Below are positions 7,742-16,101 of a DNA stretch of 64,000 bases, piece after piece. The stretch comes from Vibrio galatheae (lineage in GTDB: Bacteria > Pseudomonadota > Gammaproteobacteria > Enterobacterales > Vibrionaceae): positions 186,001 to 250,000 of the forward strand of contig NZ_JXXV01000007.1 in NCBI RefSeq assembly GCF_000967545.1, written 5' to 3'. The first letter of the stretch is position 1, and every line of letters starts with the position of its first letter. The notes under the pieces are model-generated. The model was given only the letters and a program-made list of their open reading frames with translations, was not told where the DNA came from and searched no databases. The position numbers were made by a program, and so were the translations under genes.

Positions 7742-9406
7742 ATGATTAGCTCAAATCGAGTGTCTTACTCACAAAAAGCGTTGCTCTCAGAACGAATTAC
7801 TAAGTTAGCCCAAGCACTGTCAGATGGTGTTTATGAACGTGAAGACACCATCAAATTATGTTTACTTGCGGCGCTCGCCGGCGAAAGTGTTTTCTTACTT
7901 GGCCCGCCGGGTATTGCAAAAAGTCTGATTGCAAAACGTTTGATACAAGCCTTCGATAACTCCTCCTATTTTGAATATCTAATGACGCGATTTTCGACGC
8001 CTGAAGAGGTGTTTGGGCCGTTAAGCATTCAAGAACTGAAAGATAATGGCCGTTATCTACGTTTGACTAAGGGCTATTTGCCGACTGCGCAAGTGGTGTT
8101 CCTCGATGAGATCTGGAAAGCCGGTCCGGCGATTCTCAATACGCTGCTGACCGTGGTTAACGAGAAGACGTTCAAAAATGGTAGCGATATTGAACGTGTT
8201 CCAATGCGACTACTGGTCTCTGCCTCTAACGAATTACCCGATGAAGATAGCGGCTTAGAAGCTTTGTATGACAGGATGCTGGTGCGTGTTTTCGTCAATC
8301 GCATTCAAAATAAACAGAACTTCAAGTCAATGCTTACTGTAGGAACTCCCCAAGAGGCGGTGATTCCAGCAGGGCTTGCTATTACTGATGCAGAGTACCA
8401 CCAGTGGCAGAGTGAACTAGAGCAGCTTGAACTGTCCGATGAAGTGTTTGAAAAGCTGTTTGAACTGAAATCTATGCTTGAGAGCGCAGCAACCGAAGCG
8501 AGTGGTATTGATGTCGCAGACACTGATATGTATGTCTCCGACCGACGCTGGAAAAAAGCCGTTAAGCTGCTTAAAGCGAGTGCCTATTTTAATGGTCGTG
8601 ATTCGATCAATCCCCTCGATTTGCTGTTGCTGCAAGACTGTTTGTGGAACAGCCCAGAGTCGCGTGACGTTGTGCGCAATGTCATCAAACAGTTTGCACT
8701 CAACCATGCATTTGATCAGCAAGAAGTAGAACAACAAATTACGATTTGTCGTGAAGAACTCGCTGATATTCAACAAGAGCTTGAAGATCAATTCGGTATT
8801 ACGCTCGCGACGGAATCAACGACTGGATTACTTAAAAAGCAGGTCAATAGTTACGATATTTCTAACGCCAAAAGCTATAAAGTAGGCAGTGCGTTTGATC
8901 TGGTTAAACTTGTTATCCTTCAAAGCAACATGTCAGTTTCTGAGTCCGAAAAAGGCGACAGTCGTTGGGTTTATGTGCCCAAAAACGAACTGGAGCGAGT
9001 CATCAAAGACGGACATGGTGATGTTTATGGCTATGTGAATCAAAATACCAATATGTGTCGTTTAAGGTTTGATGTGGATGCTGGCAACAACCTTGTCATC
9101 AAGGACATTGCCAATCGAGGTGTGCTGGTGTCAATTGTCACTCGGCAAGGGTTGAATGAGTCGACTTATCAAACATGGGTGGCGAAAGCAGAACAAGCTA
9201 TGTCACAGCTTGAAGAGGCGGAACATCATTTACGTAAGGTGCGTTCGCATTTTCATGGTGCGCTGCCACATGGATTCATTGATCAAGAATTGCCACGCAC
9301 GATGGAAGCCAGCCTCCAGAACCTGCAGCAAGTATTGGAGTCGACCAAGACCGACTGCGAACGAACGGTTTTTCGGATCAAAAACCTAAATCAGTTCTTT
9401 TCCTAA
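7742..9406 (+). CDS. ravA: MoxR AAA+ ATPase RavA
   Basis: This 554-aa hexameric MoxR-family AAA+ ATPase works with ViaA and, in E. coli, binds the lysine decarboxylase LdcI and modulates respiratory complexes. Walker A GPPGIAKS is at 54-61 and Walker B VVFLDE at 118-123. The sensor-like VSASNELP segment follows near 160, and the RavA-specific C-terminal LARA-type region occupies roughly the last 200 residues. Length matches RavA rather than short MoxR proteins. An AGGAG site precedes the ATG. viaA follows after 9 bp, as in enterobacteria. Confidence 0.95.
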   Translation: MISSNRVSYSQKALLSERITKLAQALSDGVYEREDTIKLCLLAALAGESVFLLGPPGIAKSLIAKRLIQAFDNSSYFEYLMTRFSTPEEVFGPLSIQELKDNGRYLRLTKGYLPTAQVVFLDEIWKAGPAILNTLLTVVNEKTFKNGSDIERVPMRLLVSASNELPDEDSGLEALYDRMLVRVFVNRIQNKQNFKSMLTVGTPQEAVIPAGLAITDAEYHQWQSELEQLELSDEVFEKLFELKSMLESAATEASGIDVADTDMYVSDRRWKKAVKLLKASAYFNGRDSINPLDLLLLQDCLWNSPESRDVVRNVIKQFALNHAFDQQEVEQQITICREELADIQQELEDQFGITLATESTTGLLKKQVNSYDISNAKSYKVGSAFDLVKLVILQSNMSVSESEKGDSRWVYVPKNELERVIKDGHGDVYGYVNQNTNMCRLRFDVDAGNNLVIKDIANRGVLVSIVTRQGLNESTYQTWVAKAEQAMSQLEEAEHHLRKVRSHFHGALPHGFIDQELPRTMEASLQNLQQVLESTKTDCERTVFRIKNLNQFFS

Positions 9407-9415
9407 GGAGCTGAT

Positions 9416-10861
9416 ATGTTAGGTGTCGACGGTTTAAACTTAGCACTCGCCATTGCTGACTCAGGCATTATTGATACGGCGGTCAACGATTTGATTGCGC
9501 GTTCGCAAGTGATGGCGATGGCCGAGAACAGAGGGGTAAAAAGCTCAGTCAAAAACCACTTGCTGAAGTGGCGTGGTAGCGTAAAAAAACGTATCACTAA
9601 GGTGTGTGAAACCGAGCGTTTCCAGCAAGAACTTGCCCTCTACCAAGAAGTCATTCATTGGGATGAAGAGCGGTTCTTTAAAGAAATTCCTGATGTTATT
9701 AAAAAGCTAGAGTGGCACTCTGCATTCTATTTACAAGCTCGTCGTCTTATCGAAAAAAACAAAGGATTAAACAATCCGATGTTTCCTCACTACTTCTGTG
9801 ATCAGTGGTACCAAAGCCTTGCCGATGCGATTCGTCAGGCGCAGGTCACGGAGCTAGAAGCCAACAAAGAAAAGGTGTTGAAAGATCTCTACCAACGCAT
9901 GGAAACCATGAAGAACATGGATAAAGTGACCGAGGAAGGGGATGAAGGCAGCGTTGGTCGTTTATGGGATATGGCCTCGGCTAAATTGAGTAAATCTGAT
10001 CTGAATGTGATGAAACGCCATGCCGAGTTTTTAAAGAAAAACAAAGGTCTACAAGAGATCAGCGAAAAGCTTGGTCGAATGGCAAGTCAGGTTAATGACC
10101 CAGATTTGAACCGCGCTCCTGCCGAAGAGTTACAGATGGTGGAAGAGAAGTCAGATGAAGCAACCGATGATATTGTCGGCATTCATGAAAGCGACGATCT
10201 AAATAAACTTCTTCCTAACGAAACGCTCTTTCTTGCCTACCCAGAACTCGAAGTGGTGTTTTATAAACATCTGGTCGATAAACGGTTGATGAACTATCGC
10301 ATGCAGGGCAAATCTCGCACCCTGCGCAAAATACGTGCTCAGCAACCTGATAATAAACAAGTCGACGTTGAAAAAGGGCCATTCATTATTTGCGTTGATG
10401 CGTCTGGTTCGATGAACGGTTTTCCTGAGCAGTGCGCCAAAGCAATGGCTTATGCTTTGATGCAGATTGCCTTAGCCGAAGACCGCGATTGTTATGTAAT
10501 GCTGTTTTCCACAGAGCAGATTACTTACGAGCTGACCAAACAAGATGGCTTGCGTGAAGCGAGTGACTTCCTGAGTTATAACTTTCATGGTGGAACGGAT
10601 ATCGAGCCGGTGATCATGAGATCGATTGATTTAATGTGTGGCGATAAGTACAAAAACGCCGATTTGGTGGTGATCTCAGATTTTATTGCACCCAAACAGT
10701 CTGATGAGATGATCGCGCGCGTCGAAGAGCTAAAAGCGCGTAAAAACCGCTTTCATGCGATTTGTTTATCGAAATACGGTAACCCTGAGCTGATGGCAAT
10801 GTTTGACCACACTTGGGCTTATCATCCAAATATTGTCGGGCGTTTGATGAAAAAGTGGTGA
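9416..10861 (+). CDS. viaA: VWA-domain protein ViaA, RavA partner
   Basis: This 481-aa cytoplasmic partner of RavA has a C-terminal von Willebrand factor A domain. The MIDAS motif DASGS is at 328-332, with the supporting HGGTD and VISDF segments downstream. The N-terminal helical half (ending near residue 290) is typical of ViaA. It starts 9 bp after ravA behind an AAGGAGCTGAT ribosome site and ends at a strong terminator, so the two form a complete bicistronic operon. Confidence 0.95.
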   Translation: MLGVDGLNLALAIADSGIIDTAVNDLIARSQVMAMAENRGVKSSVKNHLLKWRGSVKKRITKVCETERFQQELALYQEVIHWDEERFFKEIPDVIKKLEWHSAFYLQARRLIEKNKGLNNPMFPHYFCDQWYQSLADAIRQAQVTELEANKEKVLKDLYQRMETMKNMDKVTEEGDEGSVGRLWDMASAKLSKSDLNVMKRHAEFLKKNKGLQEISEKLGRMASQVNDPDLNRAPAEELQMVEEKSDEATDDIVGIHESDDLNKLLPNETLFLAYPELEVVFYKHLVDKRLMNYRMQGKSRTLRKIRAQQPDNKQVDVEKGPFIICVDASGSMNGFPEQCAKAMAYALMQIALAEDRDCYVMLFSTEQITYELTKQDGLREASDFLSYNFHGGTDIEPVIMRSIDLMCGDKYKNADLVVISDFIAPKQSDEMIARVEELKARKNRFHAICLSKYGNPELMAMFDHTWAYHPNIVGRLMKKW

Positions 10862-10881
10862 TGATGACATCATCGATAAAC

Positions 10882-10910
10882 AAGGAGCGCTTGACGCTCC
10901 TTTTTTCTTT
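10882..10910 (+). terminator. Intrinsic terminator of ravA-viaA
   Basis: An 8-bp stem AAGGAGCG / CGCTCCTT with a 5-nt loop is followed by a run of T, immediately after viaA. Confidence 0.9.
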
Positions 10911-10947
10911 TGAAGCTATGGGTTAGCGTCATTTAGTAAGCGCAGAG

Positions 10948-11256
10948 TTAAGCCGTTGGCAGTTTAGATAAACACTTACGACACAAGCATGAGTCATGGG
11001 CAGCAAGACTTTCGGTATCGCGTTTTTCCAAGCCAAAACACCAACAACTAGACTTACCTTGGCTGATATCACACTGAGCAGGTTGATTGCAGCTAGGACA
11101 AGTGTGTGTCGTAAGTCTGCCACTTAAATTACCGATGATTTCATCCCGCTGTTGATCAGAAAAATGACGCCAGTTAACGATTTCGTCCATAGTACGGTGG
11201 CATCCACTACAGATACCTTCGTTGTTTTTACATGCGGCGATACAAGGAGTTTTCAA
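10948..11256 (-). CDS. DUF1289 plus cysteine-rich CWC domain protein
   Basis: This 102-aa protein carries two small cysteine-rich modules. The N-terminal TPCIAACKNNEGICSGCHRT with the following EIVNW is the DUF1289 signature (Cys-x3-Cys-x6-Cys-x2-Cys), thought to bind metal or an Fe-S cluster. The C-terminal half, with CPSCNQPAQCDI and CWCFGLEK and a final CLCRKCL, matches the CWC cysteine-rich family. The start is a TTG at 11256 behind GGAAAG. Function is unknown. The fusion suggests a metal-binding or redox role. Confidence 0.8.
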   Translation of the reverse strand: MKTPCIAACKNNEGICSGCHRTMDEIVNWRHFSDQQRDEIIGNLSGRLTTHTCPSCNQPAQCDISQGKSSCWCFGLEKRDTESLAAHDSCLCRKCLSKLPTA

Positions 11257-11328
11257 AACTTATTCTTTCCGTTCAAACTGGCGACAGCGGAACTATACAG
11301 ACTTCGCGATACAACTTCAAAATCTCGC

Positions 11329-12270
11329 TTACTTAGATCCTGTTTTAAACGAAGGTGGTTGATACTGAAGAGAAGCATCCTTTTTCATAAAGATATTGCT
11401 TGCAATCAGGCTGCCCGCGCAAATAAGGCTGAGCGCTGCCCAACCCAATAACGAAGGTGCTTCGTTAAATATTGGTATCGCCAAAAGGGTGGCAACGGCA
11501 GGTGTCGCCGCTCCGAATGCCGCTGTTCGCTCTGCGCCCAATACCGAAATCGCATGCAGATAAGTAAACGCGGCGATAAGACCTGCGCCAATACCTTGCA
11601 GCAACAAGTGACCACTTAGCTCTCGCCAAGGCCATTGTTCTACGCCGTGCGCGTATAAATAGCTCTCAAGGTTACCCGTCACGATTAGCACGCTAAGCGC
11701 CAGCATTGACATGAGTGAAATCAATCCAGAAGCGGCGAGTGGATTGAGGTTAGAAACGCGAGCGCAAATGGTAAATACCGCCCACATCGCGCTGCCGACC
11801 AAAAATAGCATGTGGCCCTGCAACAAGTTTGCGTCTGCATGACTAAAGCTTTGCGTGAGAAATAATCCTATGCCCGTGACGACTAACCCTAAACCAAATA
11901 GGCGATGAGCACTCGCAGGCTGTTTAAATAACAACACCGCGATACCCGAAACAAAGAGTGGTAGCGTTCCAGGGATAAGTGCGCTGCCATCGGATACCGG
12001 AGCCAGTTTCATTCCTGAACCAGCGACAAATAAATAGGGCAGACCACTGCCTAAAAACATACCGAGCAAATAGCGCTTTGGCACGGCGAGAATGGCTTTT
12101 CTTGCCTTATAAACCAGAGGCAACAGCACCAAGCAAGGGATCAGGAACCGAGCGATGGCAATATCTGCGGTCATCAGATCAGAATGTGCTCCGCTGCGCA
12201 GAGAAAGGAAAAAACCAGACCAGAGTAACAAGGTGGCAATCATTGCCAAATATCCAGAAAACATATCCAT
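11329..12270 (-). CDS. EamA/DMT-family transporter
   Basis: This 313-aa inner membrane protein has about ten hydrophobic helices in two EamA repeats (roughly 5-135 and 150-295), the layout of drug/metabolite exporters such as RhaT or YdcZ relatives. No substrate can be read from sequence. It is divergent from an Lrp/AsnC regulator 140 bp away. That arrangement is common for amino acid exporters and suggests, as inference, an amino acid or related metabolite as substrate. The ribosome site before the ATG is weak. Confidence 0.88.
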   Translation of the reverse strand: MDMFSGYLAMIATLLLWSGFFLSLRSGAHSDLMTADIAIARFLIPCLVLLPLVYKARKAILAVPKRYLLGMFLGSGLPYLFVAGSGMKLAPVSDGSALIPGTLPLFVSGIAVLLFKQPASAHRLFGLGLVVTGIGLFLTQSFSHADANLLQGHMLFLVGSAMWAVFTICARVSNLNPLAASGLISLMSMLALSVLIVTGNLESYLYAHGVEQWPWRELSGHLLLQGIGAGLIAAFTYLHAISVLGAERTAAFGAATPAVATLLAIPIFNEAPSLLGWAALSLICAGSLIASNIFMKKDASLQYQPPSFKTGSK

Positions 12271-12410
12271 ACGTACATCAAGTTAAAGTTATTAACATTA
12301 TGCGCGGTAAAGAGCGGCGAAATCTGGCAATATTGATTATGATTTACCTCTACATTGATGGATTCCAGCAAATTTATGGAATTTATAGCAGAAAAATAGC
12401 GTGAGATAGT

Positions 12411-12881
12411 ATGGACAGAATTGATAAACACATTCTACGGTTGCTGCAACAAGATGCGCGCCAATCAACGGCGGACATTGCAGATAAAGTCGGGTTATCA
12501 GCCTCTCCATGTGCCAGACGCATTAAGCGACTGGAAGAGTCGGGTATCATTGCCAACTACCGAGCCAGTCTTAATAAAGGTCGTATCGGAATCGGTATGA
12601 CGGTGTTTGTTGAGGTCAGCTTGAATAACCACCAAGCATCAAGCATTGATGACTTTGAACAAGCGGTACAGGATATGGATGAGGTCATCAGCTGCCACGT
12701 AGTTTCGGGTGCTTATGACTACCTGTTAGAAGTGGTCAGCCATGATTTAGCTGGGTATGAGTCTTTTACGCGCAAACTGCAACGTTTGGAAAATGTCAAA
12801 GATATTCATACCCACTTGGCGATTCGTCAGGTAAAAGGCGGAAGCGAGCTGCCAATCTTTAGCCCGTCACATTCTCAGTGA
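12411..12881 (+). CDS. Lrp/AsnC-family transcriptional regulator
   Basis: This 156-aa regulator has an N-terminal winged helix (MDRIDKHILRLLQQDAR, then ADIADKVGLSASPCARRIKRL) and a C-terminal RAM/AsnC ligand-binding domain (about 68-145, with the SGAYDYLLEV strand). Such proteins sense amino acids and form octamers on DNA. Divergent orientation suggests it controls the EamA transporter. It ends 2 bp before the convergent cosR stop codon. Confidence 0.92.
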   Translation: MDRIDKHILRLLQQDARQSTADIADKVGLSASPCARRIKRLEESGIIANYRASLNKGRIGIGMTVFVEVSLNNHQASSIDDFEQAVQDMDEVISCHVVSGAYDYLLEVVSHDLAGYESFTRKLQRLENVKDIHTHLAIRQVKGGSELPIFSPSHSQ

Positions 12882-12883
12882 GA

Positions 12884-13360
12884 TTATTCCGGCTTAGTAA
12901 TACTACCCAATTCAAGCACAGGTGCGACGTCGATATCTTCGGCGTTCATCATGGAAGAGATCCGCTGGACAGACGAAAGCAGTAATGATTGCTCCCACTC
13001 TTCTAAATGCTGAAATTTGGTGATAAAGCTTTGCTGTAAAGGGGTCGGTGCTTGCTCTAAAAGTGCTTGCCCTTTCTCTGTGAGATGAGCGTGAACTTTA
13101 CGTTTGTCTTTGACACTACGAATGCGCTGAACAAGGCCATTACGCTCTAAACGATCCAGAATCGTCGTCGCGGTTGCCTGGCTCATATTGGTGTGATCCG
13201 ATAGTTGACGAATCGTAACCTCTCCAAGCTCTTTAATCGAACGCATCAGAATAAGTTGAGGGCCGGTGAGACCGGACTCTTTGCTGAGTTTTTTAGAGTG
13301 TAGATCGATCGCTCGAATGATTTGGCGGATCGAAACCAATACTTCTTCGTGCTTTTCCAA
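12884..13360 (-). CDS. cosR: MarR-type osmotic stress regulator CosR
   Basis: This is a MarR-family winged-helix regulator. A TTG at 13360 with an AAGGAA site 5 nt upstream gives 158 aa, the size reported for Vibrio CosR; a longer frame to 13441 has no such site. The DNA-binding region TIRQLSDHTNMSQATATTILDRL and the wing KDKRKVHAHLTEKG are evident. CosR represses ectoine synthesis and betaine uptake genes in V. cholerae and V. parahaemolyticus, where it neighbours a BCCT carrier gene, as here. The identification therefore rests on family plus synteny. Confidence 0.85.
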   Translation of the reverse strand: MEKHEEVLVSIRQIIRAIDLHSKKLSKESGLTGPQLILMRSIKELGEVTIRQLSDHTNMSQATATTILDRLERNGLVQRIRSVKDKRKVHAHLTEKGQALLEQAPTPLQQSFITKFQHLEEWEQSLLLSSVQRISSMMNAEDIDVAPVLELGSITKPE

Positions 13361-13734
13361 TGCGTTTCCTTGGTTCGTCGAGAATGAATGGAGAAAATTA
13401 GCCGAAAAATACATGAAATAATCGATGAAAAAAAGTCCCAATTATCACAAATTTTCACATGCACAATCCCGTCTCTAAATTATCTCCGTGCTTACATATT
13501 TAGTGTACGAATATTATCAAACGCTAAGTGTAACTCAATTTGCTCTTTATCCCATCAGTTGAAGCCATATTTCGCTAAAATGTGGCGAAAAAACAGCTTG
13601 CTACTGGCACAAAACGATAAGATGCGTACAATAATGATAGCAGGGTCAGATTGTATTATTATTGAAATAAGTTTTAGCTCTAATGATTTGTTTGTAATTT
13701 CTGATAAGCACCAAGGATCAAATGCTAGAGAGGA
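13361..13734. promoter_or_regulatory. Divergent cosR / BCCT control region
   Basis: This 374-bp AT-rich spacer separates cosR from the BCCT gene and should hold both promoters. It contains an inverted repeat TTTCGC-N9-GCGAAA at 13570-13590, a candidate operator. No promoter could be assigned with confidence. A plus-strand open frame across it (13388-13738) looks like chance. Confidence 0.4.
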
Positions 13735-15309
13735 ATGATGACTAAAGGCATAGATAAGTACAGTATTGACAGCACCGACTATACGATCGGGCAAGATAAT
13801 GTGCAGAAATGGGGATTCGATGTGCACAATCCAGTATTTGGCTGGAGTGCAGGTCTGATAGCAGCATTCTTGATTGCTGTTTTGGTGATGGACGCAGAGT
13901 CAGCGAAAGCGACCCTTGATGGTATCAAGTGGCAGATTATAGGCAGCTTTGACTGGTTGTTTATTTGGTCGGGCAATATCTTTGTTATTTTTTGCTTAGC
14001 ATTGATTGTTTCTCCACTGGGTAAAATACGTTTAGGTGGTAGCGAAGCGACCGCTGACTATTCTTATATTTCGTGGTTATCCATGCTGTTTGCTGCTGGT
14101 ATGGGTATTGGACTGATGTTCTGGAGCGTTGCTGAGCCAGTGGCCTACTTTACCGGTTGGTATGAAACACCACTCGGCGTTGAAGCCAATACACCAGAAG
14201 CGGCTAAGCTGGCGCTTGGCGCAACCATGTTCCACTGGGGTCTACACCCGTGGGCGATTTATGGGGTTGTGGCACTGTCACTTGCATTTTTCGCTTACAA
14301 CAAGGGCTTACCACTTTCAATTCGTTCTATTTTCTATCCTATTCTCGGCGATAGAGCTTGGGGCTGGGCTGGGCACATTGTTGATATTCTAGCGGTACTT
14401 GCAACGTTATTTGGTCTTGCGACTTCACTTGGCTTAGGCGCACAGCAAGCAGCAAGTGGTATTCATCACGTATTTGGGTTGGAGTCTGGGCTAGGCCTAC
14501 AAGTTATTGTCATTACTGTGGTGACGCTATTGGCGGTGGTGTCCGTTGTTCGTGGCATTGATGGTGGTGTAAAAGTCATTAGTAACATCAACATGATTGT
14601 TGCGTTTGTATTGCTCATTATGGTCGCTCTGATTGGTTACTCAATCGTGGTGGGTAATGTAGGCACTACGTTAATGGCCTATCTAGAAAACCTCGTGCCA
14701 CTGAGTAACCCACACGGTCGTGAAGACGTCGCTTGGTTCCAAGGGTGGACAGTGTTCTATTGGGCTTGGTGGATTTCGTGGTCTCCATTTGTAGGTATGT
14801 TTATTGCGCGTGTCTCAAAAGGTCGCACCGTACGTGAGTTCATTACTGCGGTTCTACTCGTTCCAACCGCTGTAACTCTATTGTGGATGTCGACATTCGG
14901 CGGTATGGCGATTGATCAAGTGATCAATGGTGTTGGCGAATTGGGTTCACATGGACTGACGGATGTTTCACTCGCCATGTTCCAGATGTTCGACGTACTA
15001 CCTTATGGTTCATTGCTTTCTATCATCGCTGTGGTACTGGTCTTGGTATTCTTTATTACTTCATCGGATTCAGGCTCGTTGGTTATCGACAGTATTACCG
15101 CTGGTGGTAAAGTCGATGCTCCTGTTGTTCAGCGTGTATTTTGGGCGTTTATGGAAGGTGCGATTGCAGTCGCTCTACTTTGGATTGGCGGCTCTGAAGC
15201 GGTTCAGGCACTTCAGGCTGGCGCAATTTCAACCGCGCTGCCGTTTACCTTCGTACTGCTGCTGATGTGTGTCAGCTTGCTAATGGGTATGCGTACTGAG
15301 AAGCGATAA
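13735..15309 (+). CDS. BCCT-family betaine/choline/carnitine transporter (BccT3/OpuD-like)
   Basis: This 524-aa carrier has about twelve membrane helices and takes up compatible solutes such as glycine betaine. The Trp-rich signature of the family is present as WTVFYWAWWISWSPFVGMF with ARVSKGRTVREF after it. The MFHWGLHPWAIYG segment earlier is also typical. Two ATG codons (13735 and 13738) follow GAGAGG; the second is better spaced. The C-terminus is short, without the long regulatory tail of osmosensing BetP. It is divergent from cosR and ends at a terminator. Confidence 0.93.
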   Translation: MMTKGIDKYSIDSTDYTIGQDNVQKWGFDVHNPVFGWSAGLIAAFLIAVLVMDAESAKATLDGIKWQIIGSFDWLFIWSGNIFVIFCLALIVSPLGKIRLGGSEATADYSYISWLSMLFAAGMGIGLMFWSVAEPVAYFTGWYETPLGVEANTPEAAKLALGATMFHWGLHPWAIYGVVALSLAFFAYNKGLPLSIRSIFYPILGDRAWGWAGHIVDILAVLATLFGLATSLGLGAQQAASGIHHVFGLESGLGLQVIVITVVTLLAVVSVVRGIDGGVKVISNINMIVAFVLLIMVALIGYSIVVGNVGTTLMAYLENLVPLSNPHGREDVAWFQGWTVFYWAWWISWSPFVGMFIARVSKGRTVREFITAVLLVPTAVTLLWMSTFGGMAIDQVINGVGELGSHGLTDVSLAMFQMFDVLPYGSLLSIIAVVLVLVFFITSSDSGSLVIDSITAGGKVDAPVVQRVFWAFMEGAIAVALLWIGGSEAVQALQAGAISTALPFTFVLLLMCVSLLMGMRTEKR

Positions 15310-15327
15310 TCTCACTTACGGTATTAT

Positions 15328-15357
15328 GAAAAGGGACGAATAACGTCCCTTTTTTTG
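15328..15357 (+). terminator. Intrinsic terminator of the BCCT gene
   Basis: The stem AAAAGGGACG / CGTCCCTTTT with a 5-nt loop (AATAA) is followed by a T run, about 20 bp after the stop codon. Confidence 0.9.
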
Positions 15358-15374
15358 TGCGTGTAACGCTGCGG

Positions 15375-16094
15375 TTAAATCCACAGTTGGTTGATTGGTT
15401 TATTACGCTCAAAGTGGTGGGCGATTTGTGCTTGAAGCAACTCAGCCGTGGCGACTGCGTCAGTCAACGCATGGTGAGGAGTGTATAGCGGTAACCCGTA
15501 ACGAGTTCGGCTTGCCCCGAGGCGGACTGACTCTGGCTTGCGGCCACGAATTTTATTGATTAGCCCGCCAGAGGCCTTTTGTTGAAGCTGCGTTTCTAAT
15601 TGCATGGTATCGACAACTGGAAACTCAATCCCTTCTTTAATCCGGGTCGTCAGAGCTTGGTTAAAGAACTCTCTTTCTATTCTCTGATAATGCACCACCA
15701 TGACTTTGCCTGCCATTTGCTGCAAAACTTGTTGGTACACACCAATTAAATCTGGGGCATCTAATACGTCTGAGTGAGTAATGCCGTGAATAACCACAGA
15801 ATCTTCAGCAAGCTGCTTACGCGGCTTGACCGTCCAGTGATGAGCTTGATTGATAAAAATACGGTTGAGCGTAAAGGGGACCGTACCTATAGTAATGATG
15901 TCATCTTGCTCTGAGTCCAACCCGGTTGTTTCAAAATCCATCGCCAGAAACACCACTTCCTCGATTGGTGTTGTAGGATTGGGCACACCAGCTTGATAGT
16001 AAGCTTTCAAAGCATCATCCTGAGCCACTTCGAGCTTGCGTCTGAACTTACTTTGCCAGTCAATGGAGGGAGGTGACATAATTTTATTGAGCAT
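15375..16094 (-). CDS. DEDDh 3'-5' exonuclease, DnaQ/epsilon-like
   Basis: This 239-aa exonuclease of the RNase T/PolIII-epsilon superfamily starts at the ATG at 16094, which has a GAGGTG site 4 nt upstream; the longer frame to 16154 overlaps the preceding gene. ExoI motif AMDFETTGL supplies D53 and E55. A central VIHGIT segment follows, and ExoIII HHALTDAVATAEL supplies the catalytic His and Asp. It is too short and lacks the clamp and theta-binding tail for the replicative epsilon subunit, so a repair role is inferred. It follows the CBS/nucleotidyltransferase gene by 7 bp, probably in one operon. Confidence 0.88.
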   Translation of the reverse strand: MLNKIMSPPSIDWQSKFRRKLEVAQDDALKAYYQAGVPNPTTPIEEVVFLAMDFETTGLDSEQDDIITIGTVPFTLNRIFINQAHHWTVKPRKQLAEDSVVIHGITHSDVLDAPDLIGVYQQVLQQMAGKVMVVHYQRIEREFFNQALTTRIKEGIEFPVVDTMQLETQLQQKASGGLINKIRGRKPESVRLGASRTRYGLPLYTPHHALTDAVATAELLQAQIAHHFERNKPINQLWI

Positions 16095-16101
16095 GTTCAC
16101 C

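Noticed and set aside
13388..13738. 116-codon plus-strand open frame before the BCCT gene
   Set aside because: It starts within cosR, has no ribosome site, looks like AT-rich chance translation and ends inside the BCCT start.
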